Shown: piece after piece, positions 45,260 through 57,667 of the stretch
Layout: every line of letters starts with the position of its first letter
Position numbering within the stretch: the stretch's first letter is position 1
Origin: Euphorbia lathyris
Lineage: Eukaryota > Streptophyta > Magnoliopsida > Malpighiales > Euphorbiaceae
DNA length: 64,000 nucleotides
NCBI RefSeq assembly: GCF_963576675.1
Contig: NC_088918.1
Coordinates: 34,877,501-34,941,500 of the forward strand
Reading direction: 5' to 3'
The notes under the pieces: model-generated
What the model saw: the letters and a program-made list of their open reading frames with translations, nothing else
What the model was told of the DNA's origin: nothing
Databases searched by the model: none
Program-made: the position numbers and the translations under genes

Positions 45260-48200
45260 TCCACGACAGGTTTCCACATCTCTCTCTCCCTGGGTTTCTC
45301 TTTCCTTCTGCAACCGAAAAGTTCGCCATTTCTAGGGTTTTGTCCTCTCTATTCAAGAACTCAATTCTCTAATTCGCTTAACGCCTACCCTTTTTGTCAG
45401 GTGAATTTTATCGAGTTTTAATTTTTAGTCGCTGTTGCTTATTCTATTTTATAGTTTCATAACTACTCCTAAAATACCTGTTCACCTTTTCTTATAGTTT
45501 TTTACACTTAGTGGAAATTAGCGCGTCCAAACCTCAGTTCTGCTGTTAATCAAGGGATTTTTGGAAATTGGTCCATGATAGTTACTTTTTGTTTTTGGAA
45601 TTTGAAGTCTTTTAAGGTGTTTCGTTTTTCTCGAGAGCTTGTGTGTATGTATTTGCTTTTTCATATTTGTTTAAGCGTTATTCTGTATATTGGTGAATTC
45701 CCTAAGAACTAAATGAAGCAGAATTTCTCTGCAGTCTTTCAGTAAATTCTTTGTGCCCGCAGAGTTTGTTTTCAGTAGGACTGCTATGCTGTTTGAATTT
45801 CATATGGTCACTGAAGTTTGCGGTCTGTTTCACAAATGTTATTGAACTTAATTTTATTTTAAATGAAGCCTTTTTTTTATGTTATTGAGCTTAATTTTCT
45901 TTTAATAAAGTTTTTTTTTTTTTTAATTTCAATAAAGTCATTTGTGTCAACCACGTTTGATAGGACTAACTTTTACATAGGCAACAAAAAAATTTATATT
46001 TTTTATTTACTTAACCAGTTGCTTGAAACTGCCATGTGGCAGAAAAAATATAATTTTTAGTTTCTTGGTTGCCCGTCGGTGCGGCTGCCACATGATTGTC
46101 ATCTCATATGTAATGGCAAGTCCTCTCCAAGGTGGCTGCCACTTCACTATTTTGGTGACTTTTTCTGTCTGAATTGGTCAGAATAACCGACTTTATTGAA
46201 AAAAAGTGACCTTTGTGAAACAAACACCAAATTTTAGTGATCATCAGTGCAATTTACCCATGCTATGCTCTATATGAGTAACCCATTAAGAAAGGTGGAG
46301 TTTGAAAGTGAAAAGAGTTTATGGACTGTTGGCTATGGTATTCTCAATTGTTGTGTTGTTGTGTCCTTTTGCTTGTGTTGCGTTCTACTTATAGTTGAGC
46401 TTGTTGTTTTGAATGTCAATATTGGCTTCTCCAGTAATTTTCAAGGAAATAGAAAATCACAAACATCGTTTTCTGAGTTTTTTGAGGATACAATGTTATA
46501 CTTCGATGGATAGGTTTTGCACATTTGTGTTTGATATTCTGTTGCAGAGGTTTAGTTGTGATAAGTGTTAAAACCTCAAAGCAAGTCAAGCTGCTTCCTT
46601 TTATCTACAATGTTCCTATTTCCACTAGCAAGAATATCATGATTTTGATTGTTCCACAGCTAATGTATTGAAACAAGTATAGTAGTTTTTTATTTATGTA
46701 ATAACCTTTTTCACTACTTGAATGTTCCTCTTGTGATTATGTTTTGTCTCTATATATTCCAGGGATAGTTCCTGCTGTTGGATACAGAACTCCAAGGGAT
46801 TGGGACTATCTGATTGGCTGGGGTAAATAAACATTAAATATTGATAATATCTATTTATCGTCATTCATTGTTCACCATCATTATTAGTTTATTGTTATTG
46901 TTATTATTATTATTGTTGTTCTGATTGTTGACTTATTATCGTAATCATCACTATCGTTATTTTCAGTGTAGAGGGTCCCATCAGCCTTGTATCGAAACAT
47001 CTTTGTCCTGCTAATATTATTGACTATGTGGTTTTGATGCTATTTCTAGGTCATTCTCAATGCTAATGAAAGAGAGGGGAAACATGTGCTAGTGTGAGAG
47101 TAGTCTTGCATAAGTCAACGCCAGAATACATGTGGAATTGAGCACTTTTTACTAATTCTTCATGTATATGATCCTTGTTACCACATACCCAAAATTGCAT
47201 CTTGTGGATATTACGTCTTCTAATTAGTCTTTGCTTAGTTTTCCCTAGTTTTGAATTTTCCTCTAGTACTTCTACGTTTGTGTTTGTATCTGGTGTACTC
47301 GCAATTAAACTGATGCTTAGATCCCAATAGTAGCTAGCTGCTGCCCAACTCTATGAAAGCCAGTCCACAACAATGGAAGTACTGTTGCTGTTTCAATCCA
47401 ACAGCATCTTGTTTTTTTTTTTTTTTTTGTCTCTCGGGCTTGACTATTCTGCTTGCCTAACACAATTGTGATTTAACCTTACTTGAACCTCGCTTGAAAA
47501 TTAGAGCAAAGGAATTGAGTTGCTTGAAAGCCGTTGCATATTGGCATTTTAGTTGCAGGTTGCTAATATAATAGAAAGGGCATTCCTTCCCATGTTTGAT
47601 AGATCATAAAGGCGTTCCTTCCCATGTTTGATAGACCATAAAGGCCTTTCTTGACTTAAATCGGAAAAAAAACAAGGGGGAAATTTGATAAGGCTTTAAG
47701 AGATGGAACTCCAACAATAAGAAAGTCACTTGGTGGATAACACACACTTGTTAGAGAGGGACAGGCTTGACATTTTAGGAAGTATACGAAGTGTTGAAAG
47801 AGTATTTTTGGGGACAGCGATAAAAGTGAGGAATGGGATCTCCAAAGCTTGCCCACCCTACTAAAATAAGTTCACAAGCAAGGACAAACACCCTGTTGAT
47901 TGCTTAATATTTTAGTTCAATCTATATGCTGTGTGCCTAGGTATTTGTGATGTCCATGTACTTACTAAAAGATTGAGTGAGCTGGCATCGGTGTTGTGGG
48001 TTTTAGTGGCTGGAAAGCAGTTTGCGAGTTACACTTTTGTTGCTGGATGTTTCTGCCAGCAGTTGTTTTAGTCTTCATTTTGAAGGGCCTATTCACAAGG
48101 ATAAATTTAGAGGAATGCTAAGCATGAGTCTGGTTTTAGGCTTTATAACTAGGGAATCCCATTACATTTTATGAATGTGGATGCCCATTTGGAATTTTTT

Positions 48201-51200
48201 CTGCATGGGGATTTATTCGTCTTACTGATGCTTGGCGCAACGGTAAACGTTGTTGTCGTGTGACTGAGAGGTCACGGGTTCGAGTCTTAGGAGCGGCCTC
48301 TTGCCAAAATATTGGCAAGGGAAGGCTTGCCCCAGTACACCCTTGTGGCGGGACCCCTCTCTGGACCCTCGCTTAAGCGGGGACGCGTAGTGCACCGGGC
48401 CGCCCTTTGACTGATGCTTGTTTTTTCCTGTACTAAAAATTGCAATATCAATCTAAAAGGCCATAGAGTCTTGCGTGTATTAGTTATGAAAGATTTAAGA
48501 TGGTCATGGTAAAGTTTTCAATCTCTTAGTTATTGAATCTGTGGAATTATTGTCTCTTGACCTATGTTACATGGACTCGGGAACTCGTATCCGATACTGG
48601 TACAGATCCAAGTATCCAGTACGGCAAGCTTGAACATTTTATACACGCGGACACCGTCCTAATTTTGGAAACGGGTATGGAGATACGGGAATTGGAAAGG
48701 AGAAGAGAGAGAGACAGAAGAGATTGAAATTTGAAGAGGAAGACGATGAGTCAGGCGTGGTGCAAATTGGTTAATATTAAGTTATTAATTAATTAATATT
48801 ATGTGTTTTAAATGTTTGAGCTCTCTGCACTGCCGCCTCTCTTCTTGGATATTAACCAATTTGCACCACGCCTGACTCATCGTCTTCCTCTTCAAATTTC
48901 AATCTCTTTTGTCTCTCTCTCTTCTCCTTGTTGCCGGTGATTTCACCGGTGAGATCGACAACGGCAACCGCAAACTCAAGAAATAAACTCGTCTCGATTC
49001 AGCGTGCAAAAACCCCATCATCTCAGTCAATAATATCGACGTTTTCACCTTCAATTTATAGATCTGGTTTCACTAATCGAACCCTAGATCTGAAACTTGA
49101 AGGTGAAATCCTTATTCTTCGATGCAAATCTCACATTTTTTTTCTTCTTTTTTACCCGTCTTCACTTTCTCTCTACCCTAAACCTTGCCGTATCCGAGTG
49201 TTACCTCACGTATCCGACCCGTATTTCATACCAGGATCCGTGTCGGGTCGTATTGACACCGGTGTGGTGTCCTTTTTGCCGAGTCCGAGTATCATAGGTG
49301 ACATGAATGTTATGTATGTTATGGAAAATGTTACTTCTAGATTTGTACATACATATGAAATGGAGAACCATAATGTAATGTTGTAAAGTCTAGATAGATT
49401 AACTTTAGTGTATTGCTTTGTCTTTGATTAAATACGAAGTTGGAAAAGAAAGAACGGAACCACTTGTCAATTGATTGGTTAATTAATTAGAGTTGAAATC
49501 TGTGTTTCCAGAATAGTATTTTGTTCAAAATCCTAGTTCAGTAAGCTTATATCTGGTTTATTGAATGGCTTTTTTTTAGCATCTGCAGCTGAGGTGTCCT
49601 TGTTGATTGGTGATTTAAACAAGGAAATTATAGTTTGTATTTTTTTGTGAATATTGAAACTCGAGTAAAGCGGGGACGCGTAATGCGACCGGGCCGCCCT
49701 TTATTGAAACTCGAGTAAAAGAATTTAACAGCCCCTTACTATAATATGGTAACACTCCAATTTTGAAGGATAACTTTTGTATGTGTAACATGGTGTAGAT
49801 CTGTCTTCCATTCCAAAAACGTACATTTGCCTTGCTCCCGTCTACTTTGATTTCAATGTAAAATTTCACTAAAATGAAAATAATGCCTCTTTCTTTTCCT
49901 CTCTGTCATAGGGATTTATGCAGGCTATGTGAAATCTTGTAAAGCAGCAGGATGAGCAGTGATATTTTTGATGCACAGGGTTTGGCTGAGAAGTTGTCCA
50001 AACTCAATAACTCACAGCAGAGCATTGAATGTATCCTTCATTCTGAATCCCTCGATCACATGTTTCTGTCATAAAAAATTTATACTGGATTATCAAAATT
50101 TTCACTTCATTGTTTCACGAAATTATAATATAGTACAACTTGACCAGGCCTTGGTGGCAATGGTGTGCATCTATCAAAATAATTTCTTGATGAGGTGCTT
50201 GCACTAAGATTTTCATCTTATTCTTCTTTAGTCCATTTCTCAAAATTTTAAATTTGGACAATTATTTGCTATTTTTGAAGTTTCATGATATTCCTATGTT
50301 CTATCATTTTTTTTTTCAAATTTTTGTCTTACTGTTTCCCCATGCGAGTACTTCATTCAAATGGAGAAAATGTTGTGCATATAAAGTTTTTTCTCAGCTT
50401 CATTAGGATAACTATTTTGGGCCTCTTTAATTTTTACAGGGTTGTGTTCATGAGGTTTTGGAAGGGGATGCCTAGTTGACACGTGTACAGTTTGATTGGA
50501 GAAACATTGTTTATTTTATTTCATATTTCTTTTACCATCATCATCTGTATGTACTCCTTTGTTGTCCATCCTTCATTTCCACAAATGCGAATTGTTTAAA
50601 AGGGAGTTGGAGTTGCTATTTTTTATTGAAATTCAAGTTAGCTGTATTTTTACCTTCTAGATGTTAAATGCAATATATGTGTCAGATTTGTTGCTAATGC
50701 CAGCACTAATTTATGCAGTTGTGCTTCTGTTCTTTTGTTTATAAATCATGATTTCAGTGTATGGCTTTGTTGGATGTTTATTTTTAGTTTTTGAGAGAGA
50801 GAATTTAAATATTAGCTTATAGAAAATGAAACCCTTTATGAATACCATACATTTTGGAACCTTTAGAGTGTATTCTTATCTGGTCAACCTTTCTCTTTCT
50901 TACAATTTTTTGCTGACATCAAATTTGTCACTAAATTTTGTATATAATTCTTGATAAGGCCCAATAACCAGCTTTTATTGTCGGTGCATCTGCTGTTTCT
51001 AGTTTTATTCTGGACCCCTCCCCGGACCCTCGCTCAGCGGGGACGCGTAATGCGACCGGGCCGCCCTTTTATTGAGACTAAAGGAAAGCACCATATGATA
51101 TCTACTATCTAGTTGACCTGTGCCTATGAAAATGCTTGCAGTTGTGGTTGGGTAGTAGGGATACAGTCAAGCTTGAGGGTGTTGTTTCAGTTGAGCCGCA

Positions 51201-53179
51201 CTAGCCTACTTCACAAAATTTGTCAAGCCCAAGTACAAGTACATACTGGATTTTTCCTCTTTTTTCCTCATCTAGCTCAGCTAATGTTTATTGGTGTGAT
51301 GAATGTTTTTTTTTTGTTGTTGTCATACTACGAGTTGCATCTGTTGCTGCACTAGGTGGCATGCTGAAGTTTTTGTATTTAGTTTTGCTCTCATGTAACC
51401 TTGTAATCTTTGTTTCTGCACTATTTTTGTTTGGGTCAAAGTTTCTTTTTGGCCTAGAACTTGCATTCCTAAACTAATTCTGTTGATTAGTTGTTATAGG
51501 ATGCAATAACTGGTCCATGAGACTATCAATAACAATGATGCTATGCCTCACAGAGAAGCTTACCAGTGATGATATATACCTACCGGGTGTGTCCTGGTTA
51601 TCCAATTGTGTATTTGTTATCTTTGTTAACACACACTTACAAACTCTTTGCATATATCGGCTTTGTTTGTATATAATTGTTATGTTTTGGAAAAATGCAA
51701 TAGCTCACCATTCATTTCTTTAACCATTCGATTAGCATTATCGCGATGGTGTATTTTGCATCGGAAAAAAGCAAGACAGATTGTGGAAACATGGGACAAA
51801 TTGTTCAATTCATCCCAGAAAGACCAGCGTGTCTCTTTTCTGTATTTGGCTAATGATATCTTGCAAAATAGTAGGCGGAAAGGTAGTGAGTTTGTAAATG
51901 AATTCTGGAAAGTTCTTCCAGCAGCTCTGAAACAAGTCTATGATATTGGTGAAGAACAAGGGAAGAAAGCTGTAACAAGACTGGTAATCTTTATTTTGCT
52001 AATCCTTACTTCCTGTTATTTCTTTATGTTTCTTTTATTTTCTCATCAAATAGGAATATGTCCTTTGGAAACAATTGTAGTACTTGGTAGGGCTGCTCAT
52101 AGTCGGTTAACCAATTCATAATTTATATTCGTTCGTTTAACAGTTTGATTGATTTCTGGAAATTTGAAAATCATTCCTTAGTGATATTAAAATCTGTCAA
52201 TTGATAATTGGTTAACCTGTTATTTCGGTCATTTAATCTTTAAAATTAATCATTAAGATCTACTGTAATTTTTTTATAAGAAAAAGAATGTAAAATTAAT
52301 ATTAAGAAGCATGATATGTTACTGAATGGAGATACCAATATGACCCATAAACTAAATTCACATTTGACAACTATCTTTAAATTAAATAGTTAAATGTGTT
52401 AGTTGATGACTACGACTTAAAAGTCTACTAACAGATGATGTTTAGGTGTTAAACTTAAAAAATTATGTTTATGTCTAACTATTTCTATCAGTCTTAACAA
52501 AAGTTGTATAACTTCCCCCTTTGTATTTGTCAATTACGTTATCAAATTTATTTCATTCTAATTTTAAATTACCATATTTTGATTAAATCAAAACATATTT
52601 TATTATTATGATCTAACAATTACAAACTACCATGAAAATGTTATAGAGAAAACACTAAAAGCAAAGGATATATTCTTACTTTGTAGTACAAAAATATATA
52701 CTCATGGTACAGTTAATTAACTGAATCCATCGTACTTTCAGAGTTGAAATCGAAACTGAAAATCTAAAATTCTAAAATTAAAAACCAATATTTTTCATTA
52801 ATTAGTTGGTTTTGGTTGATCCATTTTTCTGTTAGATTCTGTTTTGATTTTTATGATAGGGTTTGTTTGGTTTTGTTGTTGGTTATAGTTGGTAGCTATC
52901 GCTGATAGCAGAAAAGTTCGATTTCTAGTAAGATTTTATTAGTTGTTTTTTATGTTGAATTATTACTATCAAGAGTATAACTTATTTCTAAATATATGTT
53001 TCATTGTGAAATATTTTTTTAATATATTACATAATAAATATATATTTTAACATGTTTAATTGTTACTAAATTTTATTATTGAATATGATTTTTTTTATAC
53101 TAGATATGCATGTAACATATAGAAAATTCAGAATATATATTGTTCTCAAATATATTTATTAATGATATTGCTTTATTTT

Positions 53180-53211
<32 letters not shown>

Positions 53212-55745
53212 TTATTATGTTTTAAATTTAAAAATAGAAATTTTGAAACGGTAGTATTGATGAAAGATTATCTGCTATTGTTTGGAAAACTTTACCAAAT
53301 ACTTATAAGTAGCTCATTGGGACAAAAGCAACTTATCTGCTCCAAAAAGTTGAACTAAACACCATCTTAATTTTGAGTGAGTTGCCCTAATACATAGTAC
53401 TTAATGAAATTGTGCTATTAAGTGCCTAAGAGTTTTGGTCATGAGGTTAGTTAGTTAAAGGAAGTATAATGAATTCGTGAACGTCAAATGACCTTATTGA
53501 GTGACCGGGGTGGAGTACACATCACATTATATGTCAGAGTTTCATCCCTTTTTAAAATTTCTTTTCTAATTTCTCTCATCTCTCCTGTCTCACAAACCAG
53601 TTCCTGTAGTTAGCCTTGAAGATTTTGTTGGTCAAGCAATTTGGTATCATGGTGGCAGTCTGTATATTCCACTATCATCACAAGCAAGCTACAGAAGCAA
53701 CTAGGGGTATACTGTGAGAGGACTATGTAGAAAGTTTTCTTTTGATCTATCAGATGGGCTGTCTCTTGAACTTTTTTGGTTTTAAGTGTTCTAATTGGAA
53801 GGGTCTCATTCTAGATTTCTGAGTCCTTTTCATGTCAATTTTGATTGGTTCTCATTATTTCAGGTTGGAATATGGGAGGAGAGGAAAGTTTTTGGTTCTC
53901 GAGGCCAGGGCCTTAAAGATGAAATGCTTGGTAAGAATCCTTCTCCTCTTTTAGTGAGCAATGGAAAGAGCTCAAATCCTATCAAGATAACGAAAAGGGA
54001 TGCCAACTCAGTGAGAATTGTAAGCATTTAGTTTTTGTGGGGATATCTATTTTTATCATAAGGTCATGCTTATCTTTTTATTTATTTATTCATTTATGAT
54101 TATGTTTGTACTTGTTGTGATCTTGGCATATCTTTGCTTGGTTATCTCAAACTAGAAACTGGCTGTTGGAGGTCTACCAGAGAAGATTTTAACAGCATTT
54201 CAGTCAGTAATTGATGAACATCTTAATGAAGAAGCTGCTATAAACAAGTGTAGTGCTGCTGTATCCAATGTGGCTAAAATTAGGGAAGAATTGGAAATTG
54301 GTCCTTCATTAGGTAAAATTCATCTTTCCTTCAGAATGAAGCTTCTGATGTGAAATATGTGTAACTAGAGCATATAGCCAATTTAGAAGTTTCAATGTCC
54401 AATGTTATCTTTCAGCTGCTATTGTTGGTTTGTGCAATCACCAGCTAAATGCACTTTCGTGGGAGTTTGTCCTTTTGAATCTCTTACAAAAGCAATTTAC
54501 CATAAAAGAGTGCATCTGATGTCAGATGAGTGGCTATTTTTTGTCTAACAGTTGTCTGTCATTTTGTGAAGTGGTTATTCCGGTTCTATCAATTCTTTTT
54601 ATTCTTTTTTATTTTTTATATCGGTACAATTAGATGCATAAGATATACTTTCATAGATTTTGGAAGTAAAGCTCCTTTACATTTTAATCTTTGCCTTTTA
54701 TTGATTCTATCCCCAAATGGTTGGTCATAACACTAGCTTTAAAAATTTCTTTATTTCACTCATTCACTGTAGCATTGTCAAATGATTTAGCAACTGTAAA
54801 AGCTCAACTCAGTGAAATGCAAGTAGTAAATGGTCTCCCACAAGTTACCCCCTTTGAGCCCCCCTGGTTTTTGGTTGAAGGTGTATAAAATGTGAATATG
54901 CAATCTGGCTAAGTTCATATGTCTCGTTAAATATGTAAAAAGCCTTTTAGCAATGGAACAAGATGAGGCAGATATCTAGCTAGCTGTTCCATACATGCTC
55001 TTTGCTTGGTGGTTCTTTCAGCGCTTTCAAACATCTGTTGATGATATAATATTTATCTGGAGTTCCATCAGACTTTGGATCTCCCCTATTCGTCGTCCTT
55101 GTAGAACTTCTTGGATATTGATTATCAGATTTCCAATTTCAGGACTCATAGATGTTATTGAGTTTTAAATTTCTGTTTGAAATACAAATTGAGATAAAAC
55201 TTGTAAACTCTTAAGTTGTTTTCTTGGATGTTGAGAGCAGTCTTGCCTTTTATTCTCTGCTAGATGTCAATTGTGTAAGGCCTGAACTGTTACTCTTGGC
55301 TTCATGACAATTTCTTCCTTGTAACTAAGGCTGGTTGAATAATGATTATTTTGAACATGTCTTACTAGCCTTGAATTCTTATCTTTAAGTGATGCATCTC
55401 CAAGCCATTTGGGGTTTTACAGTGTGCAGATATCATATGAGCTTTCAAAAGATGTATCTTCTTGTAATGAGGTGTGTATCATCTTTTTTTTATTATTAGG
55501 AAATCAACAAGTTGCTATATTTATGGACGAGTTACAAGCTCAAGAAAGTGCCCTTCACCAGTGTGTTGAGAAACTTGAAAGTGCTGAATCAACCAGGGCT
55601 ATGTTGATTTCCCAGCTGAAAGAAGCAATTGAGGATCAAGTATGTTTGTTATCTTACAATATTTTACAGTAAACTTTACTGCTGAGCTGACTATTTAGTT
55701 CTTTCACAGGAGTCAAAGCAGGGCTTCGTTCATGCTCAGTTACAA
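45260..55745 (+). CDS. CID-domain protein, RPRD1-like (ENTH/VHS family), 3' end not in window
   Basis: CT-rich 5'UTR exon (about 45260-45409, donor GTGAAT), then UTR from about 49912 and ATG 49952. Coding exons: 49952-50030, 51736-51983, 53864-54019, 54156-54312, optional 54773-54880, 55500-55639, 55710-55745; all phases agree (272 codons without the cassette). Exons 1-3 form a CTD-interacting domain (LSRWCILHRKKARQIVETW, FLYLANDILQNSRRKGSEFV, VGIWEERKVFGSRG). The following exons are the coiled-coil region (FMDELQAQESALHQCVEKLE). Family members bind the phosphorylated tail of RNA polymerase II in the nucleus. There are no stops in the exons. The remaining third was not seen before 56103, where a copia fragment begins, so it is either behind a long intron or lost. 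Confidence 0.85.
45803..46244. mobile_element. Short TIR element in the 5'UTR intron of the CID gene
   Basis: The left end (GGTCACTGAAGTTTG, GTCTGTTTCACAAATG) and the right end (CCTTTGTGAAACAAACACC, TTTAGTGATC) are inverted, diverged copies about 440 bp apart. MULE-like style, no ORF, target duplication unclear. Confidence 0.5.
46763..46822 (+). other. Possible alternative 5'UTR exon of the CID gene
   Basis: Sixty bases between a good acceptor (TATATTCCAG) and a donor (GTAAAT), inside the 4.5 kb 5'UTR intron. No coding signal. Inference from splice sites only. Confidence 0.25.
48224..48420 (+). mobile_element. Au-type SINE with 11 bp target duplication
   Basis: The body matches the Au SINE head (CTTGGCGCAACGGTAAA) and box B (GGTCACGGGTTCGAGTC). 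It continues with a GC-rich tail ending GACGCGTAGTGCACCGGGCC, then GCCCTTT. ACTGATGCTTG flanks both sides (48224-48234 and 48410-48420). Located in the 5'UTR intron of the CID gene. Confidence 0.88.
48565..49310. mobile_element. Foldback-like element with a large internal hairpin
   Basis: Outer ends (GTTACATGGACTCGG on the left; complement of CGAGTATCATAGGTGACAT on the right) are related inverted repeats. Inside, 48697-48781 and 48846-48930 are almost perfect reverse complements over about 80 bp with a 65 bp loop. Much of the right half (to about 49200) looks like a 5'UTR or transcript-like CT-rich segment. Exact borders are uncertain. Confidence 0.6.
49670..49702 (+). mobile_element. 33 bp 5'-truncated Au-type SINE with 17 bp target duplication
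   Basis: Only the last 33 bases of the SINE (GCGGGGACGCGTAATGCGAC, then CGGGCCGCCCTTT without a gap) are present. ATTGAAACTCGAGTAAA flanks it exactly (49653-49669 and 49703-49719). Both copies of the flank prove it arrived as this short piece. Confidence 0.85.
51010..51067 (+). mobile_element. 5'-truncated Au-type SINE (about 58 bp)
   Basis: Begins in the tail segment (CTGGACCCCTCCCCGGACCC) and ends GGGCCGCCC. TTTTATT flanks both ends. Located in intron 1 of the CID gene coding part. Confidence 0.75.
53180..53212. repeat. (CA)n(TA)n compound microsatellite
   Basis: Eleven CA units followed by TA units, in an AT-rich intron of the CID gene. Confidence 0.95.
54773..54880 (+). other. Frame-neutral cassette exon of the CID gene
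   Basis: 108 bases between acceptor CACTGTAG and donor GAAG|GTGTAT, starting and ending in the same phase as its neighbours. Inclusion adds 36 residues (LSNDLATVKAQLSEMQVVNG and on), skipping keeps the frame. A stop follows just after the donor if it is not spliced. Confidence 0.45.
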
Positions 55746-56102
55746 GTAAGATTACTGTCTCAAAATTAAAGCTCATCTTAGCTTTTGATTTTGCAATTCT
55801 TGAAATAAGATAAAGATTTTTTTTATGGGACCTTTATCTTGTCAGAAATTGTCACGTGGCATAATGGCAGCTTCTTTGTGCCTTTAGTGATCTATGCATA
55901 TCGTGTCTGCAGACATGTACAAAGTTCTTTGGCTTAGCTTTGATGTGCATGAAAAATCACTATATAAATTTGACATATCAATGAACTGAAGAAACCCTGC
56001 AACTTCATGGGTATTATGTATGGGATTTCTAACACCATATATATAACCTTGCATGTTTTCGATAGTGTTTAAACAAATCTTACTTCACTTTCTATTCTTC
56101 AG
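55746..56102. other. Non-coding sequence after the last CID-gene exon seen
   Basis: It starts with a donor GTAAGA. No further family exon is recognisable. Confidence 0.4.
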
Positions 56103-56690
56103 TGAAATGATGAAAGTATTTCTTACTTATGATTGTGATAGGTAATCTCTACACATATATATACAATGATGAAAGTATGGGTATAGTAACAGACCCATGA
56201 CTAGGAAGGAGACCTATGACCTATACAGACTCAATAATGAAACAGATTCAACAGACAATAATGAAACAATAATGAAATACAGAATTATAATTTAATCTGT
56301 AACACTCTCCTCAAGCTGGAGCATAGATATTTATCTTGCCCAGCTTGTTACAAGTATAGTTTACCCAAATCCCATTTAAAGCTTTAGTGAAAATATCTCC
56401 AAGTTGCTCATTCTCCCTGACGTGTTCTATCTTTTCTTGGACAAAGTGGCAGTCTTTTTCAATGTGCTTGGTACGTTCATGAAACACCCGGTTATATAGA
56501 GATGGTATTTTGTTCTATCTTTTCTTGGACAAAGTGGCAGTCTTTTTCAATGTGCTTGGTACGTTCATGAAACACCTGGTTAGAAGCAATATGAAGTGCT
56601 GCTTGGTTATTGTACCATAGCTTAGCTGGAGTATTGACCTTGAATCCAAGTTCTGACAAAAGATACGAATCCACATAGTTTCATTATCTG
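56103..56690 (-). mobile_element. Ty1/copia 3' end: RNase H remnant and 3' LTR
   Basis: Minus strand: the end of RNase H ([20 protein letters not shown]), then QLGDIFTKALNG and the pol stop, a short polypurine-like TTGAGGAGAG, and an LTR of about 202 bp (56304 down to 56103, TGTTACAG ... TTTCA). Pol contains an 88 bp-offset tandem duplication (56423-56488 and 56511-56577). The rest of the element is missing. Confidence 0.8.
56423..56577. repeat. Tandem duplication inside the copia remnant
   Basis: The 66 bp segment TGTTCTATCTTTTCTTGGAC... occurs twice, identical, with a 22 bp spacer. Confidence 0.9.
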
Positions 56691-57259
56691 AAGCTAGGGT
56701 CGATCAAAAGTTCAACTAAAGGTTACTTGACATAGATATGTTTTAACTTTTCAACTGCTTAGTTTATACATGTAATTTATCAAATGAAAATACCAAATTG
56801 TTCAAAGCAAGAAGGCATGTGATGCCTTCAAAGTACTATAAATGATGCAATGATTTTGGAAAAGTTAGAAGCATTTATATTAGATGAACCAACAAAATTT
56901 TATAATGCCTTATCCCACAAATTACATTTGTAATATGAACAAGAAATGACAAGATGAGCATATGAAGGCAGATATGAGGAAATTTATATCTTGCATTGGC
57001 CTTATAGCAAGTAAGGAGGAGGAGATTGGTAGGATGACAACCAACATAAAGATTTTTCCCATCTTATGTATGGATTTTTTTGATATTTTTGTTGGGCATC
57101 GGCGTTCCTTACTTGTGACATGCTAAATAAAGTGGACACGTGAAGTTTGAAGAGAGGTGGCATGTGGACATGCTAAATAAAGCATTTTAACGTTTGGACG
57201 TTGTGATATAGGGTATCCATAAAAAGAAAAAAAAAACATTAAAGTTAGTGGGTATTGTG
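56691..57259. other. Spacer, nothing recognised
   Basis: AT-rich; no gene or terminal repeat seen. Confidence 0.4.
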
Positions 57260-57448
57260 AGGAGGAGAGTGAATGTGGCTTGTCTCCAAGAAACAAAGTT
57301 GGAGAGATTGGAAAAAGCGAGATAAGTCGAGAAACGCGTGGGAAGGAATGATGTTAGTATCAGAGTGGGCAAGGATTTGGCGAATAGTGTTGTAGCAGTT
57401 AGGAGAATAGGAGATAGGATTGTGCTGATAGAATTAGTGATTGTGTAG
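57260..57448 (+). pseudogene. LINE endonuclease fragment
   Basis: One frame reads RRRVNVACLQETKLERLEKA, a stop, then VGKDLANSVVAVRRIGDRIV. This is the pattern of the plant L1-type endonuclease/exonuclease-phosphatase domain (V-N-ACLQETK, with the catalytic Glu of QET). About 60 codons, no RT nearby. Confidence 0.6.
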
Positions 57449-57667
57449 AAATTATGAAGGCCATCAAATGCTTATCCTCCACAAATGGGATTGCTTGATA
57501 GCAACACGAGTAAGTTTTGGAAAGAAGGTAAGGCTATTTTGGAATTTTTATTAGCCCTACAATTTCATTATCACGAAACATGTTTAAATAAGAGGGACTC
57601 ACATCTAGCATAGCAATGTTTAAGAGGGTCATGCATCTAAGTAGTAGCTTTCTAAAATGGGAGATTG

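Noticed and set aside
48235..48310. tRNA gene
   Set aside because: Boxes A and B are present but no cloverleaf, and the long tail and target duplication show it is a SINE.
52080..52880. Possible MITE from the GGTTAACC-type sequences
   Set aside because: No convincing inverted ends or duplication could be placed.
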